DNA from: Thiotrichaceae bacterium UBA4486
GTDB lineage: Bacteria; Pseudomonadota; Gammaproteobacteria; Eutrophobiales; Eutrophobiaceae
Assembly: GCA_002389045.1 (NCBI GenBank)
Contig: DGNS01000013.1
Location: 1-64,000 of the forward strand
DNA: 64,000 nucleotides
Direction of reading: 5' to 3'
Position numbers and translations under genes: made by a program
Shown here: positions 23,882 through 34,124 of the stretch, piece after piece
Layout: the number at the start of each line of letters is the position of its first letter
How positions within the stretch are numbered: position 1 is the stretch's first letter
The notes under the pieces: generated by a model
Seen by the model: only the letters and a program-made list of their open reading frames with translations
What the model was told of the DNA's origin: nothing
Databases searched by the model: none

Positions 23882-25300
23882 ATGCGAACAACAATTCTAT
23901 ACGTGACCGCTGCGACCGTCCTGCTGACGGGCCTGGTGTACCTGTGGCTGCAACCGCAGCCATCCCGGTTGCAGCAGGTGCTGGACAGTAATGAACTGCG
24001 CATTGCCACGCGCATCGGGCCGATGACCTACCAGCCGCGTAATTACGGAATCAGCGGTCTCGATTACGATCTGGCACGGCGGTTTGCCGAATTCCTCGGC
24101 GTCGAGGCGAGTTTCCACCCGGTGCATCAGGACGGTGTTCTCACCCTGCTGGCGCGGGACAAGGTGGATATGGCCGCCGCCAACCTGGCCATATCAAAGG
24201 CGAGGATGCGGGATTTCCTCTTTGGCCCGCAATACCATACCAAGGCCGGGGTGCTTGTAGGCCCGCGTAATCAATCGCTGCCGGCGTCACTGGATCGCCT
24301 CGGTGAATTCCGGATTCTCGTCCCCGCGGGCAGTCTGTTTATTGAAAATCTCGAAGACTTGCAGCGGAATTTCCCGGAATTTCAATGGCGCGAGCGTAAG
24401 AAGGTCGGCATCGAGGACCTGATGAGCGAAGTTGTCTCGGCTGAAGACAAGCTGGCGTTGATCGATTCCAACGAATTCGCCCGCATCCGTTTTCTCTACC
24501 CAGGCATCAAAAAAGCCTTCGAACTGGTCAAACCGCAACCGGTGGCCTGGGCTTTTCAAAAATCCCCTGACCTGAGCCTGTATCTGAAGGCGGTGGAGTT
24601 TTTTCAGGATATTTCCCTGAGCGGTGAACTGCAGCGCCTGATTGTGCTTTATTCGGGTTTTGACGAGGACCCGGAATATCTCGACAGTCTGCGATTTACC
24701 GAGCGGCTTGAGCTGCGCCTGCCGGAATACAGGGATCTGTTCGTCAAGGCCGCGTATCAAACCGGGCTGGACTGGCGCCTGCTGGCCGCTATCAGCTACC
24801 AGGAATCGCACTGGGACAAGGATGCCCGTTCCCATACCGGGGTGCGCGGACTGATGATGTTGACCAACCAGACTGCGGTACAGATGAACATCGAGGATCG
24901 TACCGACCCGGAACAAAGCATTCTGGGCGGGGCAAAATACCTGCGCAGTCTGCTTGAAAGGCTGCCCGAACGTATTACCAATCCGGATCGGTTGTGGCTG
25001 GCCCTGGCGGCCTACAATGTCGGACCGGGACACCTGGAGGACGCCCGGGTAATAACCCAGAAGCAGGGCGGCGATCCGAATCAATGGTTTGACGTCAAAC
25101 CGCGCCTGCGCCTGCTGGCCGATAAGGAATGGTACTCGCAGACCCGGCACGGCAAGGCCCGGGGACATGAGCCGGTGAATTTCGTTGAAAATGTCCGGCG
25201 TTATTACGAGGTGATGAAAAGCCTGGATAAAATCGAGGTGGAAACGGACCGGGTGGAACGCCTGCTGGCCCGGGATATCGTCACCTCACCGGTGTTGTGA
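23882..25300 (+). CDS. mltF: Membrane-bound lytic transglycosylase F
   Basis: An enzyme cleaving peptidoglycan glycan strands. The 472-residue product has an N-terminal signal/anchor (TTILYVTAATVLLTGLVYLWL), a periplasmic substrate-binding-protein-like module (about 30-265) and a lytic transglycosylase SLT domain (about 285-430). The catalytic Glu is in AISYQESHWDKDA, followed by GVRGLMMLTNQTA and LALAAYNVGPGHLEDAR. Architecture and length match MltF. It appears monocistronic, divergent from the endonuclease gene. Confidence 0.95.
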   Translation: MRTTILYVTAATVLLTGLVYLWLQPQPSRLQQVLDSNELRIATRIGPMTYQPRNYGISGLDYDLARRFAEFLGVEASFHPVHQDGVLTLLARDKVDMAAANLAISKARMRDFLFGPQYHTKAGVLVGPRNQSLPASLDRLGEFRILVPAGSLFIENLEDLQRNFPEFQWRERKKVGIEDLMSEVVSAEDKLALIDSNEFARIRFLYPGIKKAFELVKPQPVAWAFQKSPDLSLYLKAVEFFQDISLSGELQRLIVLYSGFDEDPEYLDSLRFTERLELRLPEYRDLFVKAAYQTGLDWRLLAAISYQESHWDKDARSHTGVRGLMMLTNQTAVQMNIEDRTDPEQSILGGAKYLRSLLERLPERITNPDRLWLALAAYNVGPGHLEDARVITQKQGGDPNQWFDVKPRLRLLADKEWYSQTRHGKARGHEPVNFVENVRRYYEVMKSLDKIEVETDRVERLLARDIVTSPVL

Positions 25301-25377
25301 TCAATACATTGAGAAACACGGCCTCTCGCCAGGGCGCGAAGATCGCCAGGAAGACATGAGATCCTGGCGGGATTGTA

Positions 25378-26652
25378 TTACTGAAGATGTGTGGTGGTGG
25401 GTTGAGTCGCGCGAGGCTGGTAATGAGAATGCCACTGTTGGGCGAGCTGGCGGGCCTGATCGATCTGGCTGCTGGAGAGTTTGCTGCCCACCTGTTTCAA
25501 GGTGCGGAAAATACCCGGATCCTTGCTTTCGGAGGCCAGGGAGAGCCAGGCATAGGAACGCACGAAATCTTTTTCGGCGCCGATGCCGCGGGCGTACATC
25601 ATGCTTAACAGGTGCTGGGCCCGGGTGTATCCCTGCATGGCCGCCTTGTTGATCCATTCGTAGGCCAGTTTCTCGTCCGGCTCTATCCCGAGGCCGTGGG
25701 CGAGCATTTTACCGAGCCGGTACTGGGCCCGGGCGTAACCGTGACCGGCGGCCTTGCGGTACAGCTGTAATGCTTTGGACATGTCCCGATCCACACCGCG
25801 ACCGTAATAGTACAGGGTTGCCAGCTGGTAATGCGCCTTGATGTAACCCTGGTCGGCGGCTTTCTCGAACCAGTCGCGGGCCTTGTCCAGATCCTGTTCT
25901 GTGCCGATGCCGTACAGATAAAACAGGCCGAGGTTAAACTGGGCCCGGGCAAAGGCCTGCCTGGCCGCCTTCATATTCCACTTGAAAGCCTGTTCGTCGC
26001 TCTGTTCCACCCCATCACCGCTGGCATAAAGCAGTGCCAGGTTGTACTGGGCTTTCGGGTGTCCCTGGTTGGCCGCCTCGGTATAGCGTTTTGCGGCCCT
26101 GGTCAGGTCTTTCTCCGTACCGATGCCATTGGCGTACAGAATGCCAACGTTCAATTGGGCTTTCATATGTCCCTGCTCGGCGGCGCGATCATACCAGCGT
26201 ACCGCCTCGACCTCATTTTGCTGTGTGCCCTGACCGGTAGCATACATGTAGGCCAGGTTGTAACGGGCGCCGGCGTGGCCCATTTCCGCGGCTTTATGAT
26301 AGAGTTCGAAGGCCCGCTCCAGATTCCGGCTGACCCCGGTGCCGTTTTGATAGCACCAGGCCAGGTTGGAGATGGCCGATGCATCATCGCGTTCCGCGGC
26401 CTTGCGCAGCCACTCGACGCCCTGGGTGACATCCTCGGGCACACCGATGCCGCGCAGATACATCTGTCCCAGGTAGGATTGTGCCTTGATGGAACCCTGG
26501 TCGGCCGCCTGGCGGTACCAGTAGGCCGCCTGGCCGATATCCCGATCGACACCAAAGCCATGCTCGTACAGATCCGCCAGTTGCAGTTGTGATTCCACGC
26601 AACCGTTTTTGGCTTCGTCGGTTAAAGTCGCTATATCTACAGTCATGGGCAC
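25378..26652 (-). CDS. Sel1-like repeat protein
   Basis: A 424-residue protein made of about ten tandem 36-residue Sel1-type repeats from residue ~15 to ~385, each ending in a YLYGIGTEQDLDKARDWFEK-like unit with AA-QG and A-Y-LG positions. Sel1 repeats form a helical solenoid for protein-protein contacts. There is no signal peptide or extra domain. The partners are unknown and it appears monocistronic. Confidence 0.88.
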   Translation of the reverse strand: MPMTVDIATLTDEAKNGCVESQLQLADLYEHGFGVDRDIGQAAYWYRQAADQGSIKAQSYLGQMYLRGIGVPEDVTQGVEWLRKAAERDDASAISNLAWCYQNGTGVSRNLERAFELYHKAAEMGHAGARYNLAYMYATGQGTQQNEVEAVRWYDRAAEQGHMKAQLNVGILYANGIGTEKDLTRAAKRYTEAANQGHPKAQYNLALLYASGDGVEQSDEQAFKWNMKAARQAFARAQFNLGLFYLYGIGTEQDLDKARDWFEKAADQGYIKAHYQLATLYYYGRGVDRDMSKALQLYRKAAGHGYARAQYRLGKMLAHGLGIEPDEKLAYEWINKAAMQGYTRAQHLLSMMYARGIGAEKDFVRSYAWLSLASESKDPGIFRTLKQVGSKLSSSQIDQARQLAQQWHSHYQPRATQPTTTHLQ

Positions 26653-26909
26653 AGCCTGGTTATAGTGACTCCCTTAATTGTTCCCCGTGGGCTGGATTCG
26701 CCAGTGGCGACCGGCACCCTCATTTTTATGATTTTTGTAAAACCGGCGAGTTCTGACACTGCGCCATGGGTCGGCTCTGGTCCAACTCGATTGCGGCAAA
26801 TTATGGAATTGAACGCCGGGCCTTACAAGCCAAGATTTCCGTTTATATATCTAATTGAATATTAACTAAAAATAGTTGATGCTGGGCAGCATTTCAGAGA
26901 GGATACAAG
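26653..26909. other. Divergent intergenic region, Sel1 gene / srkA
   Basis: This 257 bp region is AT-rich on its right side (26815-26880), where the srkA promoter probably lies. I see no RNA gene or clear operator. Confidence 0.35.
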
Positions 26910-27944
26910 TTGACAGAGACAATTCACGGCAACAGCAGTGATACGGAATCGGCGCAAGAGTTCGAGTTGTTTCATCGGCTCGGGCCCAACGAGATCCTGA
27001 CCATCCTCGAAGCCGCGGATCTGCGTCCGGATGGTCATATCCTGGCGCTCAACAGTTACGAGAACAGGGTCTACCGCATCGGGCTGGAAGAGGGCCCGCC
27101 GGTGGTGGTGAAATTCTATCGCCCGGGACGCTGGACCGACGCGCAGATCCTCGAGGAGCATGATTTTACCCGTGAACTCGCCGCTGCCGAGGTGCCGGTG
27201 GTGCCGCCCCTGGTCGTGTCCGGCGATGCAACCCTCATGCACCAGGGTAAATACCGCTACAGCCTCTATCCTTGTGTGGGCGGGCGGCCGCCGGAACTGG
27301 ATAATCCGGAACAATTACGGCGCATGGGCACGTTCCTGGCGCGTTTGCACAATGTCGGTGAGCAGAGCGTCTTCAGCGAGCGCCCGCAAATCAACCCGGT
27401 GACTTTTTTGCGCGAACCCGGTGACTATTTACTCGGGCTGGATCTGCTGCCCGGTGAGCTGGTGTCCGCATTCAGCTCACTGTTTGAGGATATTGCCGTG
27501 CGCGTCGATCATTGTTACGAGCGGGCCGGCAAACTCGATTTGATCCGTCTGCATGGCGACTGCCACCAGGGCAATATACTCTGGCGCGACGAGGTTCCGG
27601 CGATTCTCGATTTTGATGATGCCCGCAGTGGCCCGGCGGTACAGGACCTGTGGATGTTTCTTTCCGGTGACCGGGAATATATGACCGCGCGCCTTGACGA
27701 TCTGATGAAAGGCTATCGGCTGTTCCGGGCGTTTAACCCGGCCGAGTTGCATCTCGTCGAGGCACTGCGTTGCATGCGCATGGTGCATCATGCCGCCTGG
27801 CTGGCGCGGCGCTGGAACGATCCGGCGTTTCCGATCGCATTCCCGTATTTCAATTCGCAGCGTTACTGGGAAGACCTGATCCTGGGCTTGCGTGAACAGG
27901 CGGCCTTGATGGACGAGTACCCATTGCAAGTGGATTTCGACTGA
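26910..27944 (+). CDS. srkA: Stress response kinase A (SrkA/YihE)
   Basis: A 344-residue Ser/Thr kinase with the choline-kinase-like fold, implicated in E. coli in stress survival and limiting MazF-mediated death. It has ALNSYENRVYRIGLEEGPPV in the N-lobe, VVKFYRPGRW containing the ATP-site Lys, the catalytic LIRLHGDCHQGNILW and the metal-binding ILDFDDARSGP. The start is TTG 26910 with GAGAGGA upstream. It is not clearly linked in an operon with the following dehydrogenase, 117 bp downstream. Confidence 0.94.
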   Translation: MTETIHGNSSDTESAQEFELFHRLGPNEILTILEAADLRPDGHILALNSYENRVYRIGLEEGPPVVVKFYRPGRWTDAQILEEHDFTRELAAAEVPVVPPLVVSGDATLMHQGKYRYSLYPCVGGRPPELDNPEQLRRMGTFLARLHNVGEQSVFSERPQINPVTFLREPGDYLLGLDLLPGELVSAFSSLFEDIAVRVDHCYERAGKLDLIRLHGDCHQGNILWRDEVPAILDFDDARSGPAVQDLWMFLSGDREYMTARLDDLMKGYRLFRAFNPAELHLVEALRCMRMVHHAAWLARRWNDPAFPIAFPYFNSQRYWEDLILGLREQAALMDEYPLQVDFD

Positions 27945-28061
27945 ACACGGGACCGTGTCCAGGATCCCGGTCACCGTGCCATTTTCCGGCCAGGACTTGG
28001 ACCGTCATCACCTTTCGGCTGAAACAGATGTGGGTTATTCTTCACGCGATAACGGGAACTG

Positions 28062-29519
28062 ATGACTGACCAACGCGGAAAACTCGACGAAACCGACCTG
28101 CTGGTCACGCGTGACTATATTGGTGGCGAATGGATCGATGGCGCGGCGAAGCCGATCGAAGTCGATGATCCCTTCACCCTGGAAGTGTTTGCCGAAGTTG
28201 TCTCTGTCGGCGAAACCGGGGCGCAGCGGGCAGTTGATGCAGCCTCGAATGCCTTTCCTGCATGGGCCGGCAAAACGCCCGGGGAACGCGGCGCTATCCT
28301 GCGTCGCTGGTTCGAACTGATCGAAGCGCACCGGGAAGATCTTGCACGCCTGATCACGCGCGAAAACGGCAAGACCTTTCGCGAAGCGCGCGGTGAGGTC
28401 GACTACGCCAACCAGTTCATGGAATTCTATGCCGCGGAGGCGACGCGTGTCATCGGCGAGATCATCCCCGCGCCGACGCCGGGCCGCCGCCTGCTGGCCG
28501 CACCCGAACCGCTGGGCGTCGCCGTCGCGATTACGCCGTGGAACTTCCCGCTCGCAATGCTGACCCGCAAGGTGGCCCCGGCGCTGGCCGCGGGCTGCAC
28601 AATGGTCGCCAAGCCCGCCGCCCTGACTCCACTCACTGCGCTCGCCTTCACCAGGCTGGGCGAGGAAGCCGGCGTTCCTGCGGGCGTGTTCAATATGGTG
28701 ACCGGCGATTCGGGTGTGATCGGTAAAGTGCTTACCGCCAGCCCGGTAGTGCGCAAGTTCAGTTTTACCGGTTCGACCCCGGTCGGCATACGGCTGGCGG
28801 AACTATGCAGTGCGACCATGAAACGGATGAGTCTGGAACTGGGCGGTAATGCCCCGCTGCTGATTTTTGACGATGCCGATCTCGACACGGCCGTCGAAAC
28901 AGCCATGGTCGCCAAGTTCCGCAACAGCGGGCAGAGTTGCATCGCCGCCAACCGCATCTATGTGCAGAACGGCATCAGGGACCGCTTTCTTTCCGCCTTC
29001 GCCGAAAAAGTCGATGCCATGTCCGCCGGTGACGGCTTTGATGAGGGCAATGATATCGGTCCGCTGATCGATTCCCGGGCCGTGGATAAGGTTGACGATC
29101 ACCGTGAGGATGCGCTGTCCCGGGGCGCGCACTGCCTGGCGGGTGGCGCTTCGCCCGGCGGACGGCTCGCGTTGCCAACATTGCTGGCAGACGTCCCTGC
29201 AAATGCGAAACTGGCGGAAGAGGAGACTTTCGGCCCGCTCGCCGGCGTCATCTGCTTCGACACGGTCGAACACGGCCTGGAACTCGCGAATGACACGCCC
29301 TTCGGTCTTGCCGCCTATCTCTGTTGCAGCGATCCAGCGACCATCGCCCATGTGTCACGCCACCTGCAAACGGGCATGGTAGGGATCAACACGGGACTGA
29401 TTTCCACCGCCCACGCGCCGTTTGGCGGAGTGAAGATGTCAGGTATGGGCAAGGAGGGCTCGCATCACGGTATAGAGGAATATCTTGACTACAAATATAT
29501 CTGCCATGCGGGGCTTTAA
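28062..29519 (+). CDS. gabD: Succinate-semialdehyde dehydrogenase-like aldehyde dehydrogenase
   Basis: A 485-residue NAD(P)-dependent aldehyde dehydrogenase. The Rossmann region has ITPWNFPLAMLTRKVAPALA, the catalytic Glu lies in LELGGNAPLLIFDDAD, and the nucleophile Cys in NSGQSCIAANRIYV. These segments and the closing APFGGVKMSGMGKEGSHHG fit the GabD group best, oxidising succinate semialdehyde to succinate. Other semialdehydes are possible. No GABA transaminase is nearby. Confidence 0.87.
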   Translation: MTDQRGKLDETDLLVTRDYIGGEWIDGAAKPIEVDDPFTLEVFAEVVSVGETGAQRAVDAASNAFPAWAGKTPGERGAILRRWFELIEAHREDLARLITRENGKTFREARGEVDYANQFMEFYAAEATRVIGEIIPAPTPGRRLLAAPEPLGVAVAITPWNFPLAMLTRKVAPALAAGCTMVAKPAALTPLTALAFTRLGEEAGVPAGVFNMVTGDSGVIGKVLTASPVVRKFSFTGSTPVGIRLAELCSATMKRMSLELGGNAPLLIFDDADLDTAVETAMVAKFRNSGQSCIAANRIYVQNGIRDRFLSAFAEKVDAMSAGDGFDEGNDIGPLIDSRAVDKVDDHREDALSRGAHCLAGGASPGGRLALPTLLADVPANAKLAEEETFGPLAGVICFDTVEHGLELANDTPFGLAAYLCCSDPATIAHVSRHLQTGMVGINTGLISTAHAPFGGVKMSGMGKEGSHHGIEEYLDYKYICHAGL

Positions 29520-30017
29520 ACGCGGGTTAAAAATTTGATAGCTGCATGCCCGGAAATTAAATGTTCGCCTGCTGATCAACTACTGAGTAACCGCTTCCTG
29601 TCCGCACCTCCCGGCAACGGATGCACGCCATTACCATCTCTGCCGTAATGGTTCATTAATCTTCGCCGACCCTGAATTTCACCTGTCGCCGGCAGCCGGG
29701 TGTTTTTACTGTTTCCCGGCTATTGCGGGATGATATGACTGAACCGGCGCTCTGCCCATCATTTCGCAACCGGTGTGCCTTGTGGACTGGCAAAATCATG
29801 TATCATTGAACCTCTCTGATTAAGTCAGGGCTCCCCTTGATGGATACATGCAATAATCCCGTTGATTGGCAGGGGTAAACGAAACTGCAAAACACCGGTC
29901 TTTTAATGCAACAATAACGTTCTCTTTGAAATACTGATCAGGCTCAATATTCTGAATACCGGCAGCACACAAACCGTTCCCGTTCGTTCCGCAGCCCGTG
30001 CGGGCACGGCGGATCGG
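29520..30017. other. Intergenic region upstream of ABC exporter
   Basis: This 498 bp stretch has no convincing gene. The part after about 29900 stays open in the frame of the ABC gene, but has no ATG, GTG or TTG start in it. AT-rich sequence near 29800-29940 probably holds the promoter. Confidence 0.4.
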
Positions 30018-31805
30018 GTGCATTACGACTGGCAATATATTCTGGATGTCGCCCGCGAACACAAGCGCGAACTGGTGATGGCCAATATCATAGCCGTACT
30101 GGCGACGCTGGCCAGCGTACCGGTGCCGTTGCTGATGCCGCTGCTGGTGGACGAAGTATTGCTCGACAAGCCGGCTTTCGTGGTCAATACCATCAACGGC
30201 CTGACGCCGGAATCCTGGCACAGCCCGGCCCTGTATATATCCCTGATCCTGCTGCTGACGCTGGTGCTGAGATTCATGGCCCTGATCCTGAATGTCTGGC
30301 AGGCGCGTCAGTTCACATTGATCGCCAAGGATGTGATTTTCCGTATACGCACGGCGCTGTTACGGCGGCTGGAAAAAGTCTCCATGTCCGAGTACGAAAC
30401 CCTGGGCAGCGGTACCGTGGCCTCCTATTTCGTGACCGATCTGAATACCGTGGACGAGTTTGTCGGCTCGACCATCAGTAAACTGCTGGTAGCGGTGCTG
30501 ACCATCATCGGCGTGGCCGTGATCCTGTTGTGGATGCACTGGCAACTGGCGCTGCTGATACTGTTTGCCAACCCGGTGGTGATCTATTGCACCATGGTGC
30601 TCGGCAAACATGTCAAGGAACTGAAGAAACATGAGAATTCCGCCTTTGCCGTCTTCCAGCAGGCACTGACCGAGACCCTGGATTCCATTCACCAGATCCG
30701 GGCCAGTAACCGCGAGCGCCACTACATCATGCAGATCATCGACCAGGCCCGCTCGGTCAAGGATCACGGTGGTGCGTTTGCCTGGAAGAGCGATGCGGCC
30801 AATCGCCTGAGTTTCATGGTCTTTCTGTTCGGTTTTGATATTTTTCGCGCCGTGGCCATGCTCATGGTGATCTTTTCCGGTTTGACCATCGGCAAGATGT
30901 TCGCCGTCTTCGGCTATCTCTGGTTCATGATGGGACCCGTGCAGGAAATCCTCAATATCCAGTATGCATGGTACAGCGCCAGGGCGGCGCTGGCGCGCAT
31001 CAACGTGCTTACGGAACTGAAACAGGAACCGCAATACGAACGCGCCGAGGATCCCTTCCGGGGCAAGCATACGGTCGCTATTCGCATCGAGGACATACAC
31101 TTTGCCTACGGTGATGGCCCGGATGTGCTCAACGGCATCAACCTGGAAATAGAACCCGGCAAAAAGGTGGCCCTGGTGGGCGCCAGCGGCGGGGGCAAGT
31201 CGACCCTGGTCTCGGTATTGATTGGTTTGTATCCGGCGAAATCGGGAACGGTTTACTATGATAATGTGCCGGTCAACCGCATTGGACTGGATGTGGTGCG
31301 CGAAAATGTGGCCACGGTGCTGCAACACCCGGCCCTGTTCAATAACAGTGTGCGTGTCAATCTGACCCTGGGCAAGGAAATCGCCGATTCCCGGCTCTGG
31401 CACGCGCTGGACATTGCCCAACTGAAAGAAACTGTTGCGCAAATGCCCGCGGGTCTGGATACCATCGTCGGCAGACAGGGCGTACGCCTGTCAGGCGGCC
31501 AGCGTCAGCGACTCGCCATTGCCCGCATGATCCTCAGTGAACCGAAAGTCGTGATCCTGGACGAGGCGACTTCGGCGCTGGATGCTGAAACCGAGTTCCA
31601 GTTGCATACAGCAATGATGGATTTCCTGAAAGATCGCACCAGTATTATCGTGGCCCATCGCCTCAGCGCCATCAAACAGGCGGACCGGGTCTATGTCTTC
31701 GAAGCCGGGATCATCAGCGAACAGGGCAGCCACCGGGAACTGCTGTCCCAGAACGGTTTGTACAACAAGCTTTACGGGGTTCGCCAGTCCCACATCAATC
31801 GATGA
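30018..31805 (+). CDS. ABC exporter, fused permease and ATPase
   Basis: A 595-residue half-transporter of the type I exporter fold. Six membrane helices (about 20-310) precede an ATPase domain (about 350-585) with Walker A GASGGGKST, Q-loop VLQHPALFNNS, signature RLSGGQRQRLAIARM, Walker B VVILDEATSALD and the H-loop AHRLSA. It should act as a homodimer. The cargo cannot be deduced; MsbA-like lipid flippases and multidrug exporters share this layout. The start GTG 30018 is the only usual one near the conserved N-terminus. Confidence 0.9.
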   Translation: MHYDWQYILDVAREHKRELVMANIIAVLATLASVPVPLLMPLLVDEVLLDKPAFVVNTINGLTPESWHSPALYISLILLLTLVLRFMALILNVWQARQFTLIAKDVIFRIRTALLRRLEKVSMSEYETLGSGTVASYFVTDLNTVDEFVGSTISKLLVAVLTIIGVAVILLWMHWQLALLILFANPVVIYCTMVLGKHVKELKKHENSAFAVFQQALTETLDSIHQIRASNRERHYIMQIIDQARSVKDHGGAFAWKSDAANRLSFMVFLFGFDIFRAVAMLMVIFSGLTIGKMFAVFGYLWFMMGPVQEILNIQYAWYSARAALARINVLTELKQEPQYERAEDPFRGKHTVAIRIEDIHFAYGDGPDVLNGINLEIEPGKKVALVGASGGGKSTLVSVLIGLYPAKSGTVYYDNVPVNRIGLDVVRENVATVLQHPALFNNSVRVNLTLGKEIADSRLWHALDIAQLKETVAQMPAGLDTIVGRQGVRLSGGQRQRLAIARMILSEPKVVILDEATSALDAETEFQLHTAMMDFLKDRTSIIVAHRLSAIKQADRVYVFEAGIISEQGSHRELLSQNGLYNKLYGVRQSHINR

Positions 31806-31883
31806 TGAGTCCGTGTTTTGCCGGATCAGCCGCGCCGGCTGACGGGCGTGGTAAACGACAATGACGGCAGGGGAGAGAGGCTA

Positions 31884-32723
31884 ATGAACGATCAGAAAGT
31901 CAGTGTATTCGGGCTGGGCATCATGGGGCGGGCCCTGGCGCAGAACCTCGAGGCCGATGGCGTGCTGGGCGCAACCTGGAACCGTTCCCCGCGGCCCGAC
32001 GTACCCGGTTTTACCGCGGACATCGGCTCCGCCGTGGACCGATCCCGCATACTGCTACTGGTGGTCAGTGACGGTGCGGCGACGTCCGCCGTATTTGATC
32101 AGCTTCAGCCGTATCTGACCGCGGAGCATGTTGTGGTGAACTGCGCCACCGTAGGACCCGATGAAAACAGGGCGCTGGATCGGCGAGCCAGGGATGCCGG
32201 GGCAAGGTTTTGCGAGGCGCTGATGGGTGGCAGTAAACTGGCCGCGATCAACCGCAAGTTACCGTTCTACCTCGGCGGGGATGTTGATGTGATCGATCGG
32301 CTAAGGCCGATCCTCGAGCCGTTGTCCCCGGCCTGTATCCATGTCGGTGATGTCGGCGACGCCAGCATTGCCAAACTGGCCATGAATCTGAACCTGGCCA
32401 TGCAGGTCGTGGCCCTGTGTGAGAGTTATGCCTTTGCCACCAGTAATGGTCTCAGTGATGACCAGTACTTCAACGTGTTGAGACACAATACCGGCTGGAA
32501 CTACCTGTGTGAATACAAGGAACCGAAACTGCGCGCACGGGATTTTGAAGCGCAGTTCTCCGTGACCAACATGTTAAAGGATGTGCGCCTGTCGCTGGCA
32601 TCCGATCACACCGCGAAAGGATTGAAACTGTTGCCCTTTGCGGAATCCATTTATGCCGCCGGCGAGACCGGTGGCCTGGGTGACGAGGATATGGTGGCCC
32701 TGCTGAAACTGGTACAACCCTGA
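31884..32723 (+). CDS. NAD-binding beta-hydroxyacid dehydrogenase-like reductase
   Basis: A 279-residue member of the 6-phosphogluconate/3-hydroxyisobutyrate dehydrogenase superfamily. The Rossmann motif is VFGLGIMGRALAQNL. The substrate motif is degenerate (CEALMGGSKLAAINRKLPFY), and the helical domain carries a Lys-containing SIAKLAMNLNLAMQ, where the catalytic Lys of the family resides. The substrate is unknown; imine reductases and glyoxylate/succinate semialdehyde reductases share this fold. ATG 31884 has GGGGAGAGAGG upstream. Confidence 0.84.
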   Translation: MNDQKVSVFGLGIMGRALAQNLEADGVLGATWNRSPRPDVPGFTADIGSAVDRSRILLLVVSDGAATSAVFDQLQPYLTAEHVVVNCATVGPDENRALDRRARDAGARFCEALMGGSKLAAINRKLPFYLGGDVDVIDRLRPILEPLSPACIHVGDVGDASIAKLAMNLNLAMQVVALCESYAFATSNGLSDDQYFNVLRHNTGWNYLCEYKEPKLRARDFEAQFSVTNMLKDVRLSLASDHTAKGLKLLPFAESIYAAGETGGLGDEDMVALLKLVQP

Positions 32724-32731
32724 GCGTACGC

Positions 32732-33433
32732 TCAGCCGGTGGTGACAGTGTCTGTGAAAACCTGACTTGATCTGATGCGATAAATGTCGATCAGAAACCG
32801 GGTCAACCCCAGTTCAAATCCCTGCCGGTAAACATTCATCCTCTGACTGCCGAGGGCAAACAACATGCGCTCATCGCCATCCGTGTACGGTAACAGCAGC
32901 GTTGAGCAGACATGCGCCGTATTGCCAAAGAGCAGGGTTATGTATTCCTGTTGCAGGCTGTCACACAGCGGCTTGTTGCGATTGAACAATTCGGTAAACA
33001 TGCGCTGCAAGCGACAATCACGTGGCTTGACCTGAATGTCAGGCAGTTGTGATGACGGCGGCTGATCGGTAAACAGGTAGATATTCAGGTGATCCGTGTT
33101 GAAGAGGTTTTGCAGGTGCTTGAACAAAACCCCGTGCAAACGCCCGTTGTTCGTTTGCAGAATATCGAGTGCGGCTGCCTGTACCGTTGTCACCCGTTGT
33201 TGATCGGCTTCCGAGGCCGTATGCAGGTAATCGATTTGTTGTTGCTGGTAACGCCGGCTTTCCTGCAGGCGCTGCACCTGCAACTCTATCAGTGATGCGA
33301 TATTCCGGCCGGTGGCATGCGAGAGCCGGAGATTTTCAAGAATATGCGGATTGTCATTAAGGAACTCGGGATGTTTGAGCAAATAGTCACCGACAAGATC
33401 GGCAATACCATCGGTACTTCTGGCCAGGCTCAT
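32732..33433 (-). CDS. DUF484 family protein
   Basis: A 233-residue protein with the DUF484 opening ADLVGDYLLKHPEFLNDNP, a helical stretch rich in Gln (VQRLQESRRYQQQQIDYL) and a GAF-like C-terminal domain. DUF484 genes are common in Gammaproteobacteria, often near dapF and xerC; here it is near rnfG. The function is unknown; a sensory or DNA-repair-associated role has been suggested only by context elsewhere. Confidence 0.85.
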   Translation of the reverse strand: MSLARSTDGIADLVGDYLLKHPEFLNDNPHILENLRLSHATGRNIASLIELQVQRLQESRRYQQQQIDYLHTASEADQQRVTTVQAAALDILQTNNGRLHGVLFKHLQNLFNTDHLNIYLFTDQPPSSQLPDIQVKPRDCRLQRMFTELFNRNKPLCDSLQQEYITLLFGNTAHVCSTLLLPYTDGDERMLFALGSQRMNVYRQGFELGLTRFLIDIYRIRSSQVFTDTVTTG

Positions 33434-33508
33434 ACAGTCACCTGCAATCCGGGTATCTATTACTCAAGCAGTCCACCTGTGTCCGTTCCCGTTATCTGAA
33501 CAAGTCTT

Positions 33509-34114
33509 TCAGGGACTTACATTATAACTATAGAATGTTTCTTTTCGTATTGCATGAATTTCCGCGGTTTTGTGAACTGCGTTGATGACGCCACGCGACG
33601 TGATGGTAGCGCCGCTCAAGGCGTCAAATTTACCCTGGTCATGGCTGACTGCCCAGTCGCCAGGCTGCATGGCCTCCAGCGCAACACCGGTGAATTGTTG
33701 CAGCCAGTCGGATCGTGACTGATCGACCCGGTCACCCAGTCCGGGCGTTTCATCCTGGTCGATCACCCTGACCCCGGTAATGCGATTGTCTGCACTGATG
33801 CCGACAGCCAGTTCGATCGGTCGCCGGTAGCCGCGGGCTACCACCGGGTAGAGGGCTATCGCGGTGATTGTTCCGCCGGAGCGCTGCCTGTAGATATACA
33901 AGAGGTTGTTTGCGCCTGTAAGTTGCGGTTCGGAGATCGTGATCAGATCGCCATCGACGGGACCTTGTACGCTGTTGTCCAGCGCTGCCGAGAGCAGGGT
34001 TTGCAGATGCTGCAGTCTGTTCTCCCGCAGCCTTTCCACAGTCAGCTTGTCCACGAGGAGCAGGCAGCCAATGACAATCAACACCAGTATGAGTAACGGC
34101 AGGAAGTGTTTCAT
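33509..34114 (-). CDS. rnfG: Rnf complex subunit G
   Basis: The periplasmic FMN subunit of the Rnf ferredoxin:NAD oxidoreductase, homologous to NqrC. The 201-residue product has an N-terminal membrane helix (FLPLLILVLIVIGCLLL), DQDETPGLGDRVDQSRSDWL and the covalent-flavin motif DALSGATITSRGVINAV. ATG 34114, 10 bp after rnfD, places the helix at the start. It is the last rnf gene here: no rnfE follows. Confidence 0.93.
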   Translation of the reverse strand: MKHFLPLLILVLIVIGCLLLVDKLTVERLRENRLQHLQTLLSAALDNSVQGPVDGDLITISEPQLTGANNLLYIYRQRSGGTITAIALYPVVARGYRRPIELAVGISADNRITGVRVIDQDETPGLGDRVDQSRSDWLQQFTGVALEAMQPGDWAVSHDQGKFDALSGATITSRGVINAVHKTAEIHAIRKETFYSYNVSP

Positions 34115-34124
34115 CGTCAACGAT